A stretch of 64,000 nucleotides of DNA from Turneriella sp942492915 (lineage in GTDB: Bacteria > Spirochaetota > Leptospiria > Turneriellales > Turneriellaceae): the NCBI GenBank assembly GCA_942492915.1, contig OW818662.1, positions 2,914,001 to 2,978,000 on the forward strand, given 5' to 3'. Numbering within the stretch: position 1 is the first letter of the stretch; each line of letters begins with the position of its first letter. Shown here in pieces: positions 53,094 through 60,909 of the stretch. The notes below the pieces were generated by a model. The model ran no database searches. It was not told the origin of the DNA and worked only from the letters and a program-made list of their open reading frames with translations. Position numbers and translations under genes: made by a program.

Positions 53094-53794
53094 CAGACGA
53101 CACCTGCCTGAAGCAGCATAGCCGAGAAGATTACGATATCAAGGCATGCATGTATGAACCATGCCCAGAAGATGCCGCCCGTCTCTTGCATTGATTTGGC
53201 GAGCAGCCAACCCAGAAAGCCAGCCATGAGCACGCCGATAAATCCCCCCGGCGCACCAAAATAATGTGCGCAGCCGAATATCAAACCTGACACCAAGGGG
53301 GCAAAGCTTTGCAGTGACCCGTTCTCGAAAGCGGAAACGATGCTATGTCTGAAGATTAGCTCTTCGATCAGTGAATTGGAAAGTGCGAGTACGAAAGCCC
53401 AGGGTAGAACCGGGCCGAGTTTGCTCAGGGCAAAGTCCTGTACGGGAATCTGCTGAGAAATGACCACGGTGGTGACAACAACGAGCACCAAGGTGAACTG
53501 CCAGCCCTGCATGCGCCAGTTTTCACCTTCTTTGATGAGTAACCAGCGCACGGGCGCCATGGAACCCGAAAACCGATTCAGCCGCAGGTACTTCAGCGCG
53601 CTTTCTCTGTGGCCGATTAAGGCAAAAACGAAGACAGGCACTGCTATCGCCCATGCATACATTTGGAAACGCACGAGTCGTTGCAGCGCAGGTTTAACTT
53701 CGGCAAGCCCTGCCACCGAAGGCAGAGCCACCAGAAAAAGAGCGGCGGTCACTGAAAGTGCAACGCCTGCATACGACAAATAAGCCTTGCGCAT
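53093..53794 (-). CDS. CPBP-family intramembrane metalloprotease
   Basis: The 233-residue membrane protein has the CPBP (Abi) motifs SLIEELIFRHS with EExxxR, LIFGCAHYFG with the His and a late HACLDIVIF with His/Asp. These residues form the metal site of Rce1-like intramembrane proteases. It has about seven TM segments. The substrate is unknown, and it overlaps the four-TM protein gene. Confidence 0.88.
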   Translation of the reverse strand: MRKAYLSYAGVALSVTAALFLVALPSVAGLAEVKPALQRLVRFQMYAWAIAVPVFVFALIGHRESALKYLRLNRFSGSMAPVRWLLIKEGENWRMQGWQFTLVLVVVTTVVISQQIPVQDFALSKLGPVLPWAFVLALSNSLIEELIFRHSIVSAFENGSLQSFAPLVSGLIFGCAHYFGAPGGFIGVLMAGFLGWLLAKSMQETGGIFWAWFIHACLDIVIFSAMLLQAGVV

Positions 53795-53843
53795 GAGGCC
53801 TTATATATCTACTAGATATAGTGTCGACCCATTCACAATTCGT

Positions 53844-54002
53844 TGCGTTTACCCTACCAATAGCGCAGTGGTAGGTGAAGTTAAGGCAGGTGACCTGTTT
53901 GCGACTCTAGATCGCGAAACGGCTGTCGATTCTGTCAAGGCGCAGGCAGAAGCGAAACAGGCAAACAAGATCGAGCTAGAGCGAGGCAATGACGCGCTGT
54001 AA
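53844..54002 (+). pseudogene. Fragment resembling an RND-efflux membrane fusion protein
   Basis: The reading frame holds VVGEVKAGDLFATLDRETAVDSVKAQAEAKQANK, which resembles the lipoyl-like and coiled-coil part of HlyD/RND adaptor proteins. It stops at 54002 and has no adaptor N- or C-terminus, so it is probably a remnant. Chance resemblance cannot be excluded because the piece is short. Confidence 0.3.
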
Positions 54003-54359
54003 CTTGTCGCGCACTTCACCCGCGATCTCTGCGAGTGCGGGGTTATTGACCGCAACCATCGACGCCACCGGATCAATTGCCGAAACTTCGACGCCTGAAT
54101 CCCGCTGCTGCACGATCACGTTACAAGGGAGCATAAGCCCGATAAGGTCTTCGGCCTGCAGGGCTTTCCAGGCGAACGGTGGATTGCAGGCACCAAGAAT
54201 CTTGTACGCCCTGAAATCCTCATTGAGCTTCTTCTTCATCGTCGCCTGCACGTCAATTTCGGTCAGCACGCCGAAGCCTTCTTTTTGCAGCTCATCGCGC
54301 ACGCGCTGTTCGGCTTCGGCGAACGGCAGCGTTATCTTTTTGGTAAATGCATAACTCAT
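53976..54359 (-). CDS. DUF302 family protein
   Basis: The 127-residue protein has the DUF302 layout: MSYAFTKKITLPFAEAEQRVRDELQKEGFGVLTEIDV, then KILGACNPPFAWKALQAEDLIGLMLPCNVIV. The Cys residues in GACNPP and LPCNVIV may matter for a metal or thiol role, but the function is not known. A near-perfect inverted repeat lies 38 bases upstream of its start. Confidence 0.85.
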   Translation of the reverse strand: MSYAFTKKITLPFAEAEQRVRDELQKEGFGVLTEIDVQATMKKKLNEDFRAYKILGACNPPFAWKALQAEDLIGLMLPCNVIVQQRDSGVEVSAIDPVASMVAVNNPALAEIAGEVRDKLQRVIASL

Positions 54360-54396
54360 ACCTTCAGTATGCCTTTTTAAATCCAGAACGGCCATT

Positions 54397-54430
54397 AAAA
54401 GTCATATACTATGCAGGGTATACGACTTTT
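54397..54430. promoter_or_regulatory. Inverted repeat upstream of DUF302 gene
   Basis: The arms AAAAGTCATATAC (54397-54409) and GTATACGACTTTT (54418-54430) match at 12 of 13 bases with an 8-base spacer. The repeat lies between the DUF302 and acyl-CoA dehydrogenase genes and may be an operator or terminator-like hairpin. The role is inferred. Confidence 0.45.
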
Positions 54431-54528
54431 TCCGGGAGTCCATGGAAAGCGAAGGCGCAAATGGTTTTGAGAGTAGAGTGCTGCCTTTTCTTGACCCCTC
54501 AACTGCGCCCGGGGCAAGCCCCTAAGCC

Positions 54529-55725
54529 ATGAACCTCGCGATCTCTGACCGGCTGAAGCCGCTACTCAAACAGATTGAGGATTTCGTACGCGACGAACTT
54601 TTACCGCTCGAGGCAGAGTTTTTCAGCAAAGAGTTCAGAGACCTCGTGCCGCTGCTCGAGACCAAACGCGAAAAGGTACGGGCACTCGGGTTGTGGGGGC
54701 CACAGATACCGACCGAGCTCGGCGGCATGGGGCTTTCGCTCGTCGAACACGGCTATGTATCTGAAGCGCTGGGCCGAAGCCCGCTCGGCCACTATGTGTT
54801 TGGCTGCCAGGCCCCCGACGCGGGCAATATCGAAATTCTGCACATGTTCGGCAGCAAGGCGCAGCAAGAAGAATGGCTCGAACCTCTCGCTAAGGGAAAG
54901 ATGCGCAGTTGTTTTGCAATGACCGAGGTTGCAACAGCCGGTTCAAATCCGACGCTGCTCGAGGCACGCGCGGTGAAAGACGGCGATCACTATATTCTGA
55001 ACGGACACAAATGGTATACAACAGCCGCCGACGGCGCAGCGTTTGCGATCGCTATGATGGTCACGAACCCCGAAGGGCACGCGGCAATGCGCGCCAGCAT
55101 GTTCATTGTGCCAACAAACACACCGGGTTTTCGCATTCTGCGCAATATACCCATCATGGGCGAGACGGGCAGCGATTATGCGAGCCACGCGGAAGTTGTC
55201 TTCGAGAACTGCCGCATACCCAAAGAGAATCTGCTGGGCCGCGAGGGCGCAGGTTTCAAAATCGCGCAAGAGCGTCTGGGGCCAGGGCGCATTCACCATT
55301 GCATGCGCTGGCTTGGTATTAGCAGCCGAGCCTTTGAAATGTTATGCCAGCGCGCGAATAAAAGAAAGATCCACAATGATGGTGGCACGCTCGCCGATAG
55401 CGAAATCACGCAACTTTACGTCGCAGAACTTGCCGCTGAACTGCATGGCGCGCGCCTCATGACGCTTTCGGCCGCATGGGCGATCGAGAACCTCGGCATG
55501 TCAAAGGCGCGCGACGAAGTGGCGATGATTAAGTTTGTGGTAGCGAACACCATGAACCGCATTATTGACCGCGCGCTGCAGATACACGGCGGCCTCGGCA
55601 TGGCAGACGACACGATTCTCGCTTACTTTTTCAGGCATGAGCGTGCCGCGCGCATCTACGACGGTGCTGATGAGGTGCATAAAGCGAGTCTGGGCAAGCG
55701 CATCTTACGCGATTACAAGAGATAG
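54529..55725 (+). CDS. Acyl-CoA dehydrogenase
   Basis: The 398-residue flavoprotein oxidises acyl-CoA to enoyl-CoA in beta-oxidation. It has FAMTEVATAGSNPTLLEARAVKDGDHYILNGHKWYTTAA in the middle domain, PRENLLGREGAGFKIAQERL-like IPKENLLGREGAG near residue 230 and IHGGLGMADDTILAYFFRHERAARIYDGADEVH at the C-terminus. The catalytic Glu is not placed with certainty from sequence alone. It is followed after 9 bases by a membrane protein gene. Confidence 0.92.
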   Translation: MNLAISDRLKPLLKQIEDFVRDELLPLEAEFFSKEFRDLVPLLETKREKVRALGLWGPQIPTELGGMGLSLVEHGYVSEALGRSPLGHYVFGCQAPDAGNIEILHMFGSKAQQEEWLEPLAKGKMRSCFAMTEVATAGSNPTLLEARAVKDGDHYILNGHKWYTTAADGAAFAIAMMVTNPEGHAAMRASMFIVPTNTPGFRILRNIPIMGETGSDYASHAEVVFENCRIPKENLLGREGAGFKIAQERLGPGRIHHCMRWLGISSRAFEMLCQRANKRKIHNDGGTLADSEITQLYVAELAAELHGARLMTLSAAWAIENLGMSKARDEVAMIKFVVANTMNRIIDRALQIHGGLGMADDTILAYFFRHERAARIYDGADEVHKASLGKRILRDYKR

Positions 55726-55734
55726 AGGTAAAGA

Positions 55735-56610
55735 ATGAAAGCAATCAAATGGTTCGTGGTGGTGGTTTTGTGTTTCATGCTCGCTGCGGGAGCAACAATG
55801 GCGTCACTTTTCGTGGCAGTCGATCGCAGCCTCGGCAGCACCGAGTTTCTGAGCAACTTCATTCAAGGACAAAGCCTCGGTGAAATTGCCAAAGCGGCTG
55901 AAAACTCAGCGAAAGACAGTGGTTCACCGTCGCAGCTTGCCTTGATTGGCAAGCTCGGTTATTCTGTGCTCGAGCCCGAAGTCAAAAAGCAATCAAAATC
56001 GATGCTCGACCAGCTCTTCGCTTATCTCAAGGGTAAACAAGACAAACCGACTCTCTCGATGGATCTCAGCAGCTTCAAGCAAGACCCTGGAGTAATCAAG
56101 TCGGCCGTTGATGGCCTGATGCAGAATGAAACGATGAAGCGATTGCCCCGGTCATTGGTTGAACCTGCGGCAAAACTGCTCGTACAAAAAGTACCGAATG
56201 AATTGAGCTTCACTTCGATGCTGACTGCGCGCGAAAACGATCTTGCCAAGGCGCGCACAATGGTGGGTAGATTCTACACGACGTATTCGCTTGTATTCGC
56301 GATTTGTATAGCCCTGTTGGTATTGATCGCCATCGTCTTGCGTAACGCGCGCCAAACGCTCATCGCCGTCGGCTTCACCCTGCTCATCACGGGCTTGCTG
56401 TTATTTATGCCCTGGCTTGGCTCGGGCAGCATGGCGCAGAACGTCGTTGCTGGTTATAAAGGTGTGGCCGCCGAAAGCGTTAAAACCATCGGCGCGGCAT
56501 TCATCAAGAGCTTTTTTGCGGTTTTTGTTCTTGCGCCGCTGGTGCTGACAATCTCAGGTGCGGCGGCTTTTGTTACGGGGCGGTACATGATGAAAAAACC
56601 CACCCCTTGA
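55735..56610 (+). CDS. Membrane protein, unknown
   Basis: The 291-residue protein has an N-terminal TM segment or uncleaved signal (about 7-29), a soluble helical region rich in Lys/Ser (about 50-170) and three C-terminal TM segments (about 185-205, 210-228 and 255-280). I do not recognise the family. It lies 9 bases after the acyl-CoA dehydrogenase gene and probably shares its operon. Confidence 0.7.
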   Translation: MKAIKWFVVVVLCFMLAAGATMASLFVAVDRSLGSTEFLSNFIQGQSLGEIAKAAENSAKDSGSPSQLALIGKLGYSVLEPEVKKQSKSMLDQLFAYLKGKQDKPTLSMDLSSFKQDPGVIKSAVDGLMQNETMKRLPRSLVEPAAKLLVQKVPNELSFTSMLTARENDLAKARTMVGRFYTTYSLVFAICIALLVLIAIVLRNARQTLIAVGFTLLITGLLLFMPWLGSGSMAQNVVAGYKGVAAESVKTIGAAFIKSFFAVFVLAPLVLTISGAAAFVTGRYMMKKPTP

Positions 56611-56633
56611 TTGCGCACTGCGCAGGGGTAGGG
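56599..56633. terminator. Hairpin overlapping a stop codon, possible bidirectional terminator
   Basis: The arms CCCACCCCT (56599-56607) and AGGGGTAGGG (56624-56633) pair with one bulged base. The left arm lies next to the TGA of the upstream gene (56608-56610). The HATPase gene converges at 56640, so it could stop transcription from both sides. Confidence 0.4.
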
Positions 56634-56639
56634 TGTGTG

Positions 56640-57350
56640 TTAGCCCGCTAACGCGGCCTGATATCGCTCGCGCACCGGCGGATAGCCGGCGTGCAGCGGA
56701 ATTTCGACACGCGCGACGGTTTCACCCGCTGCTGTCGAGATCGTGAGCAACCTGGGATCAAGCTCTGCCGACCGCATCGTCGTGATGCAAAGCGCGAGGC
56801 CTGCACCCGCCCCTTCGGTCTCGTCCATGTGTTCAAGCATGAACTCCACCATATCGGTGCACTCGAGACCGCGCTGCAGCTTTTCGCGCACGCGTCGCTC
56901 TTCGTGTGGCGCCATCTGTGAGTTATTGCGAATTTCTACGATCACGCGGTCTTTGTCAAAATCAAAAGAAGTCTCAACGATCAGCTGAGCTTCGCGCGCC
57001 TTGCGCCCATAGTCGATAAAAATATTCTCATCGATGGAGTCGCGAAAGCCAGACATACCGCGTTCGTAATGCTCCGGGTCTTCGGGGGTCAGGTTATTTT
57101 CGGCAAAATAGATCTTCTTGAAGTTCGCCTTCGCGGCGTTCATAACCAGTTCTTTAACGATAATTTCAACTGCCGGGGCAAGGTCAATTCGATCGAACCG
57201 ACTCATCACCTTTCTGATAAAACCACGCATGAAATCTTCGGTCGAATGGATCACGCCATAGGCCCTGATCACCAACTTGCGTTCGCCCTCGATAATCTGC
57301 TCGGCCGCCCGATATAACGCCTCGGGCAATGTATGTGTTTGTGTCGGCAT
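56640..57350 (-). CDS. HATPase-domain protein (stand-alone GHKL ATPase)
   Basis: The 236-residue protein from MPTQTHTLPEALYRAAEQII has an N-box EIIVKELVMNAAKANFKKIYF, a G1-like VEIRNNS and a G2-like ETEGAGAGLALCITTMR. It lacks HisKA and sensor domains. It resembles spirochaetal stand-alone ATPases linked to partner switching. The AAGGGA Shine-Dalgarno supports ATG 57350. A 19-base motif lies 23 bases upstream. Confidence 0.75.
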   Translation of the reverse strand: MPTQTHTLPEALYRAAEQIIEGERKLVIRAYGVIHSTEDFMRGFIRKVMSRFDRIDLAPAVEIIVKELVMNAAKANFKKIYFAENNLTPEDPEHYERGMSGFRDSIDENIFIDYGRKAREAQLIVETSFDFDKDRVIVEIRNNSQMAPHEERRVREKLQRGLECTDMVEFMLEHMDETEGAGAGLALCITTMRSAELDPRLLTISTAAGETVARVEIPLHAGYPPVRERYQAALAG

Positions 57351-57366
57351 TGAAATTCCCTTATTA

Positions 57367-57391
57367 GAACTATATGGTAAACAATAGTTCA
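57367..57391 (-). promoter_or_regulatory. Dyad GAACTAT-N10-ATAGTTC with shared 19-base motif
   Basis: The 7-bp arms at 57367-57373 and 57384-57390 are perfect. The 19 bases at 57373-57391 equal those at 30962-30980. It lies in the leader of the HATPase gene and may be an operator. Confidence 0.45.
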
Positions 57392-57473
57392 CTCGGGCCA
57401 AAAAAGCAATAGGTAAAGGGGGGAATTTTTACCGCAAGCAGGGGGTTGCCGGCAGTTCAAGATGGCAGGCAAT

Positions 57474-57522
57474 AAAAAGGGCCCCGCAGGGCCCCCTGAA
57501 AATCCCCGTTTTTGCGGGGTTT
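57474..57522 (-). terminator. Rho-independent terminator of the small secreted protein gene
   Basis: Read on the minus strand, a GGGGGCCCTGCGGGGCCC stem is followed by TTTTTATT. A second stem, CCCCGCAAAAACGGGG, lies just before it. Together they form a strong tandem terminator downstream of the gene ending at 57536. Confidence 0.75.
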
Positions 57523-57535
57523 CAATGTGAAAGCC

Positions 57536-57724
57536 TTATTTTTTCTTGTCTGCTTTCTTCGCTTCTGCCTGAGCCTTCTGGCATGCAGCGCGCTCTTTGC
57601 CTTTCAGCTTCTTGCAATCTGTTGGTGTCGCCGGAGGTGTAGACGGGTCAGAATCTTGCGCCATGACAGGCATAGAGAGTGCGATCAGGCTCACGAGTGA
57701 GAGAATTGATACTACTTTTTTCAT
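57536..57724 (-). CDS. Small secreted Lys-rich protein
   Basis: The 62-residue protein has a signal peptide (MKKVVSILSLVSLIALSMPVMAQ) and a mature part of about 40 residues rich in Lys and Ala (TDCKKLKGKERAACQKAQAEA...), with two Cys residues. It is monocistronic and ends in a strong terminator, which suggests high expression. The function is unknown. Confidence 0.6.
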   Translation of the reverse strand: MKKVVSILSLVSLIALSMPVMAQDSDPSTPPATPTDCKKLKGKERAACQKAQAEAKKADKKK

Positions 57725-57854
57725 GTTGTCTCCGAAAGTTTGTTTATTTGACTCTTGCGAATCGATGGATATGACGCCCGATCAGGTTGCCCCGGCCATC
57801 AAATTTTTCTGGTAGGGGCTTTTCAAGGCAGACTTCGATAGGGTTTAGGCAGCT

Positions 57855-58601
57855 ATGCAGATCCAAGGCAACACTTTTCTGGTAACCGGAGGCAGCTCAG
57901 GACTCGGGCTTGCGACAGTGACGCGACTGGCTTCGCTGGGTGGCAATATTGTCATAGCTGATTTGAGTAAGCCCGAAGGACTTACTCAAATCAGCTATGA
58001 GTTTTTGAAGACCAGCGTCACGAATGCCGACGAAGTGCAGGCAGCGGTCGATCTGGCATTCAGCCGCTTTGGCGGTCTGCACGGAGTCATCAACTGCGCG
58101 GGTGTCGGCAATGTCGTGAAAACGGTTTCGAAAAAGAAATTCGGTGCGCTTGAGGCCGCCCGGCAGATTATCGAGATCAACCTCATGGGTACGTACAATG
58201 TTATCAGTATCGCCTCGACCCCGATGAGCAAACAAGACCCGAATTCCGATGGTGAGCGCGGTGTCTTCATTAATACGGCGTCAGTGGCCGCCTATGACGG
58301 CAAGGTTGGCCAGGCGCCCTATTCCGCATCGAAAGGCGGGGTCGCGAGCATGACGCTGCCGCTGGCACGCGAAATGGCGCAGTACGGTTTTCGCGTCATG
58401 GCGATTGCGCCCGGCGCGTTTGAGACGCCGATGGTCGCGCGCTTGCCGGGCAAAGCCTCAGAAGAGCTGGTTGAAACGATTCCGTTCCCGAACCGTATGG
58501 GCCGGCCCGCCGAATTTGCGCACCTAGCTCAGCACATTATCGAGAATACGTACCTCAACGGCGAAGTTATTCGTCTCGACGGCGCGATCAGAATGACATA
58601 G
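57855..58601 (+). CDS. HSD10-like SDR (3-hydroxyacyl-CoA dehydrogenase type)
   Basis: The 248-residue SDR resembles HSD17B10-like 3-hydroxyacyl-CoA dehydrogenases: TGGSSGLGLATV (12-23), CAGVG near 77, VFINTASVAAYDGKVGQAPYSASKGGVASM with Ser, Tyr and Lys, and a C-terminal RLDGAIRM. This supports a role in fatty-acid or branched-chain oxidation. The segment IADLSKPEGLTQISYEF comes from a 20-bp perfect inverted repeat, so this part of the cofactor-binding domain may be rewritten. Confidence 0.9.
   Translation: MQIQGNTFLVTGGSSGLGLATVTRLASLGGNIVIADLSKPEGLTQISYEFLKTSVTNADEVQAAVDLAFSRFGGLHGVINCAGVGNVVKTVSKKKFGALEAARQIIEINLMGTYNVISIASTPMSKQDPNSDGERGVFINTASVAAYDGKVGQAPYSASKGGVASMTLPLAREMAQYGFRVMAIAPGAFETPMVARLPGKASEELVETIPFPNRMGRPAEFAHLAQHIIENTYLNGEVIRLDGAIRMT
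57952..58000. repeat. 20-bp perfect inverted repeat inside an SDR gene
   Basis: The arms lie at 57952-57971 (starting TCATAGCTGATTTG) and 57981-58000 (ending CAAATCAGCTATGA) with a 9-base loop. The repeat is fully inside the coding region and encodes ADLSKPEGLTQISY, where the two halves read Leu-Ser and Gln-Ile-Ser. Confidence 0.7.
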
Positions 58602-58724
58602 CCTCACGATTCCATAACCCAAATACGCGACACTCCCTGGCATTAAATCGCCTTGATCGACCTTTCGGTCGGCCAGATTTGCATTTTTGCTGGCGCTATG
58701 ATGGAGACTAAAAAACTTTGCTAT

Positions 58725-59939
58725 ATGCACCCGCGAATCAAACAAATTCTTCCAGCTCTGATAATGAGCATGGCATTGCAGTTGACTCACTCGCTTGCCG
58801 CCAAAAATCACGGCGGAGTCAACCTGAACGCGCAATGTGCACGGCAGGTGTCTGGTTCGCGAGCCGTCATAGTCGATGACGAGGGCAAGGTCACCAAACA
58901 AAACAAGGCTCCGAACCGCGCCTATGCCTGGCGTTGCCAGCTCAAAGATGGCTCTTTGCAGTCGATGAATTTAAAAGCTGCCTGCGCGGCGCAGCACGGC
59001 AGCACTGTTAAAGCCGAAGTCTTCGACAAAGACGATGCGTACTCATGGAAGTGCGTTTCTCCCGAATCCGCGCCGGCGGCTATTGCTTCGGGCGCGCCGA
59101 TTGAATACAAGAACTATAAGGGACAGACAGAAAAACTCTACGCTTACCCCGGCGCGCGTTCAGTAGTTTTGCTGCCATATCAGTTGCCTGCGGCGGATGC
59201 AGGTGCCGTCACGAAACTCATCGACCAGTGCTCGGCCGTCTACGCTGATCTGAGTGTACGCAACTGGCCTCGCAACAGCCTGCCGCAATTTCCCGGCAAG
59301 TCGAGCGTCGCTGTCGTGCAGGCGACCTGCGGGGCCGGCTGCGGCGCGGGCGGCAGGGCAGAAATACAGATCAAAGAATTTACCGACGCAGAGAAGCGTA
59401 TGGGTAGCTTTGCCAACACTCTCACGTGGCAAGTCGGCTTTTACGAACTCGGTCGCGGCGGCTCAAACCACAAAAACCCTGGCTTTGTATTTTATCCAGC
59501 TCTCGACCCAAGTACCGGGCACGACGTCGTCGCCTCGGCTTTTCCCGAATTTGCGATGAGCGTTTGTGTCGATCGCCTCGGCGTGACGCCGGCCGCTTAC
59601 GAGCAAAGTTACAAAACGGTGGGTTATCCTCGTGGGCCTGGAGTTGTCGAATACGGTCGCCGCTTTCGTGAAACCCAGCGCACCTTTACGCAGGGAATCG
59701 AAAAAGACCACAATGGTTACTATCGCGGCTGGGCGCTGAGCAGCATGCTGTTCGACCTCTATCAGAAATTCGGTTATGAAAGCGCGAAAACGTTTATGGC
59801 GAACCTCGCAGCGATCGCGCATGAATCGGGACAGGTAAGAAACCATGCAGGCGTGAGCCAGAATCTGCTCGAAGCAGCTAAACGCACAGGCGGCGACGCG
59901 ATGGTTTCGTATCTGCGAAAAACCTGGCGTATAAATTGA
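58725..59939 (+). CDS. Secreted protein with two Cys/Trp repeats, unknown
   Basis: From the ATG at 58725 the protein is 404 residues with a signal peptide (MHPRIKQILPALIMSMALQLTHSLAA). Two repeats of about 35 residues each run from an initial Cys to AYAWRC and AYSWKC. A larger C-terminal domain (about 110-400) holds ATCGAGCGAGGRAEIQIKEF and a conserved-looking GFYELGRGGSNHKNPGFVFYP. The repeats resemble small lectin-like modules, but no family can be assigned. ATG codons at 58698 and 58701 are alternative starts. Confidence 0.65.
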   Translation: MHPRIKQILPALIMSMALQLTHSLAAKNHGGVNLNAQCARQVSGSRAVIVDDEGKVTKQNKAPNRAYAWRCQLKDGSLQSMNLKAACAAQHGSTVKAEVFDKDDAYSWKCVSPESAPAAIASGAPIEYKNYKGQTEKLYAYPGARSVVLLPYQLPAADAGAVTKLIDQCSAVYADLSVRNWPRNSLPQFPGKSSVAVVQATCGAGCGAGGRAEIQIKEFTDAEKRMGSFANTLTWQVGFYELGRGGSNHKNPGFVFYPALDPSTGHDVVASAFPEFAMSVCVDRLGVTPAAYEQSYKTVGYPRGPGVVEYGRRFRETQRTFTQGIEKDHNGYYRGWALSSMLFDLYQKFGYESAKTFMANLAAIAHESGQVRNHAGVSQNLLEAAKRTGGDAMVSYLRKTWRIN

Positions 59940-60084
59940 GGCCGCACTATTTTATTTCTTTAGGCGACGGTTGCTGGGTCTGCAAAATCTATTGCGAATA
60001 AAGCGGATGCGAGGCCTATGCCTAAGACACTGAACAAAAGTGCAGGTTTCATTGCTCCCGTGACATCTCTATCGCCTCAGAGCG

Positions 60085-60516
60085 TCAATTGACTCTTACC
60101 GCGCGGCGGCCCTTGAGCCTGTAGCGGTGCCGTTCACCGGGTTCACGTAAAAATCCACCGAATGCCCAGCCCGTTTTACCACGGTAGCTGACACGATACC
60201 AATGCCCTTCTACCCCGCGAGCGAGGTCTTCGGGCCCGAAGCGGTCAACGATCTGCACTTTCGCGCCATAGGGCATCGCCATGATATATTGGCTCTTGCG
60301 CCCTGGCGCGGCCCGCATCGCAAGTTCGCCGATGACAGCGACCTGCATTTCGTCTGCACTTGGCAGAGCGCGCGACACGGGTTCTGCGATTGGTGTCTGC
60401 GCGACGGGCGCAGGTGGCGGCTCGATGGGTTTAGGTGGTGCGGATTTACAGTTCACACCGATACAAATGCACAGAGCCAAACCTGCAGCGCAAAAGTAAA
60501 CGCACCATGATCGCAT
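60085..60516 (-). CDS. Lipoprotein with SH3-like domain
   Basis: The 143-residue protein has a signal ending GVNC (Cys23) that is a likely lipobox. A Pro-rich linker (about 25-50) leads to a bacterial SH3 domain (about 55-125): AVIGELAMRAAPGRKSQYIMAMPYGAKVQIVDRF, then GHWYRVSYRGKTGWAFGGFL. Such domains bind cell-wall components. It lies alone between two plus-strand genes. Confidence 0.8.
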   Translation of the reverse strand: MRSWCVYFCAAGLALCICIGVNCKSAPPKPIEPPPAPVAQTPIAEPVSRALPSADEMQVAVIGELAMRAAPGRKSQYIMAMPYGAKVQIVDRFGPEDLARGVEGHWYRVSYRGKTGWAFGGFLREPGERHRYRLKGRRAVRVN

Positions 60517-60668
60517 CGGTGTGAATTACCTATGAACTACTCACGTCAATTTCTTTCGTAAGCAAAGACTACAGCTGTTTCGTCGGCGTTAGCGCGAATT
60601 AATATGGTTTTGAACACAGACCCGCATAACAATCTTGACAAAGCGACTCGTGAGCGTGTAACTCGCGC

Positions 60669-60905
60669 ATGTCATCAGAACAGGTTGCGGCGCTCAACAA
60701 GATTGTAGCAATGGTCGACTCGAAGGCCGCTGAATTCAAGAATGAGTATATGCGCTGGCCCGAATCGAAGCGCTTCGCCAACCGCAAGCTGATTCTCGAT
60801 CTGATCGACGACGCTAACACGCTCGGTCACGCGGTGAAGCCGGTGCCGACCGAACTGCTCGAAGACTTAAAGCGTCTGGGTGAGCAGCTGGGTCGACTGC
60901 GTTAA
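60669..60905 (+). CDS. Small helical protein, unknown
   Basis: The 78-residue protein (MSSEQVAALNKIVAMVDSKAAEF...) is predicted all-alpha, charged and soluble. No family is recognised, and no strong Shine-Dalgarno is visible. It is convergent with the WD40-type gene. Confidence 0.5.
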   Translation: MSSEQVAALNKIVAMVDSKAAEFKNEYMRWPESKRFANRKLILDLIDDANTLGHAVKPVPTELLEDLKRLGEQLGRLR

Positions 60906-60909
60906 CGCA

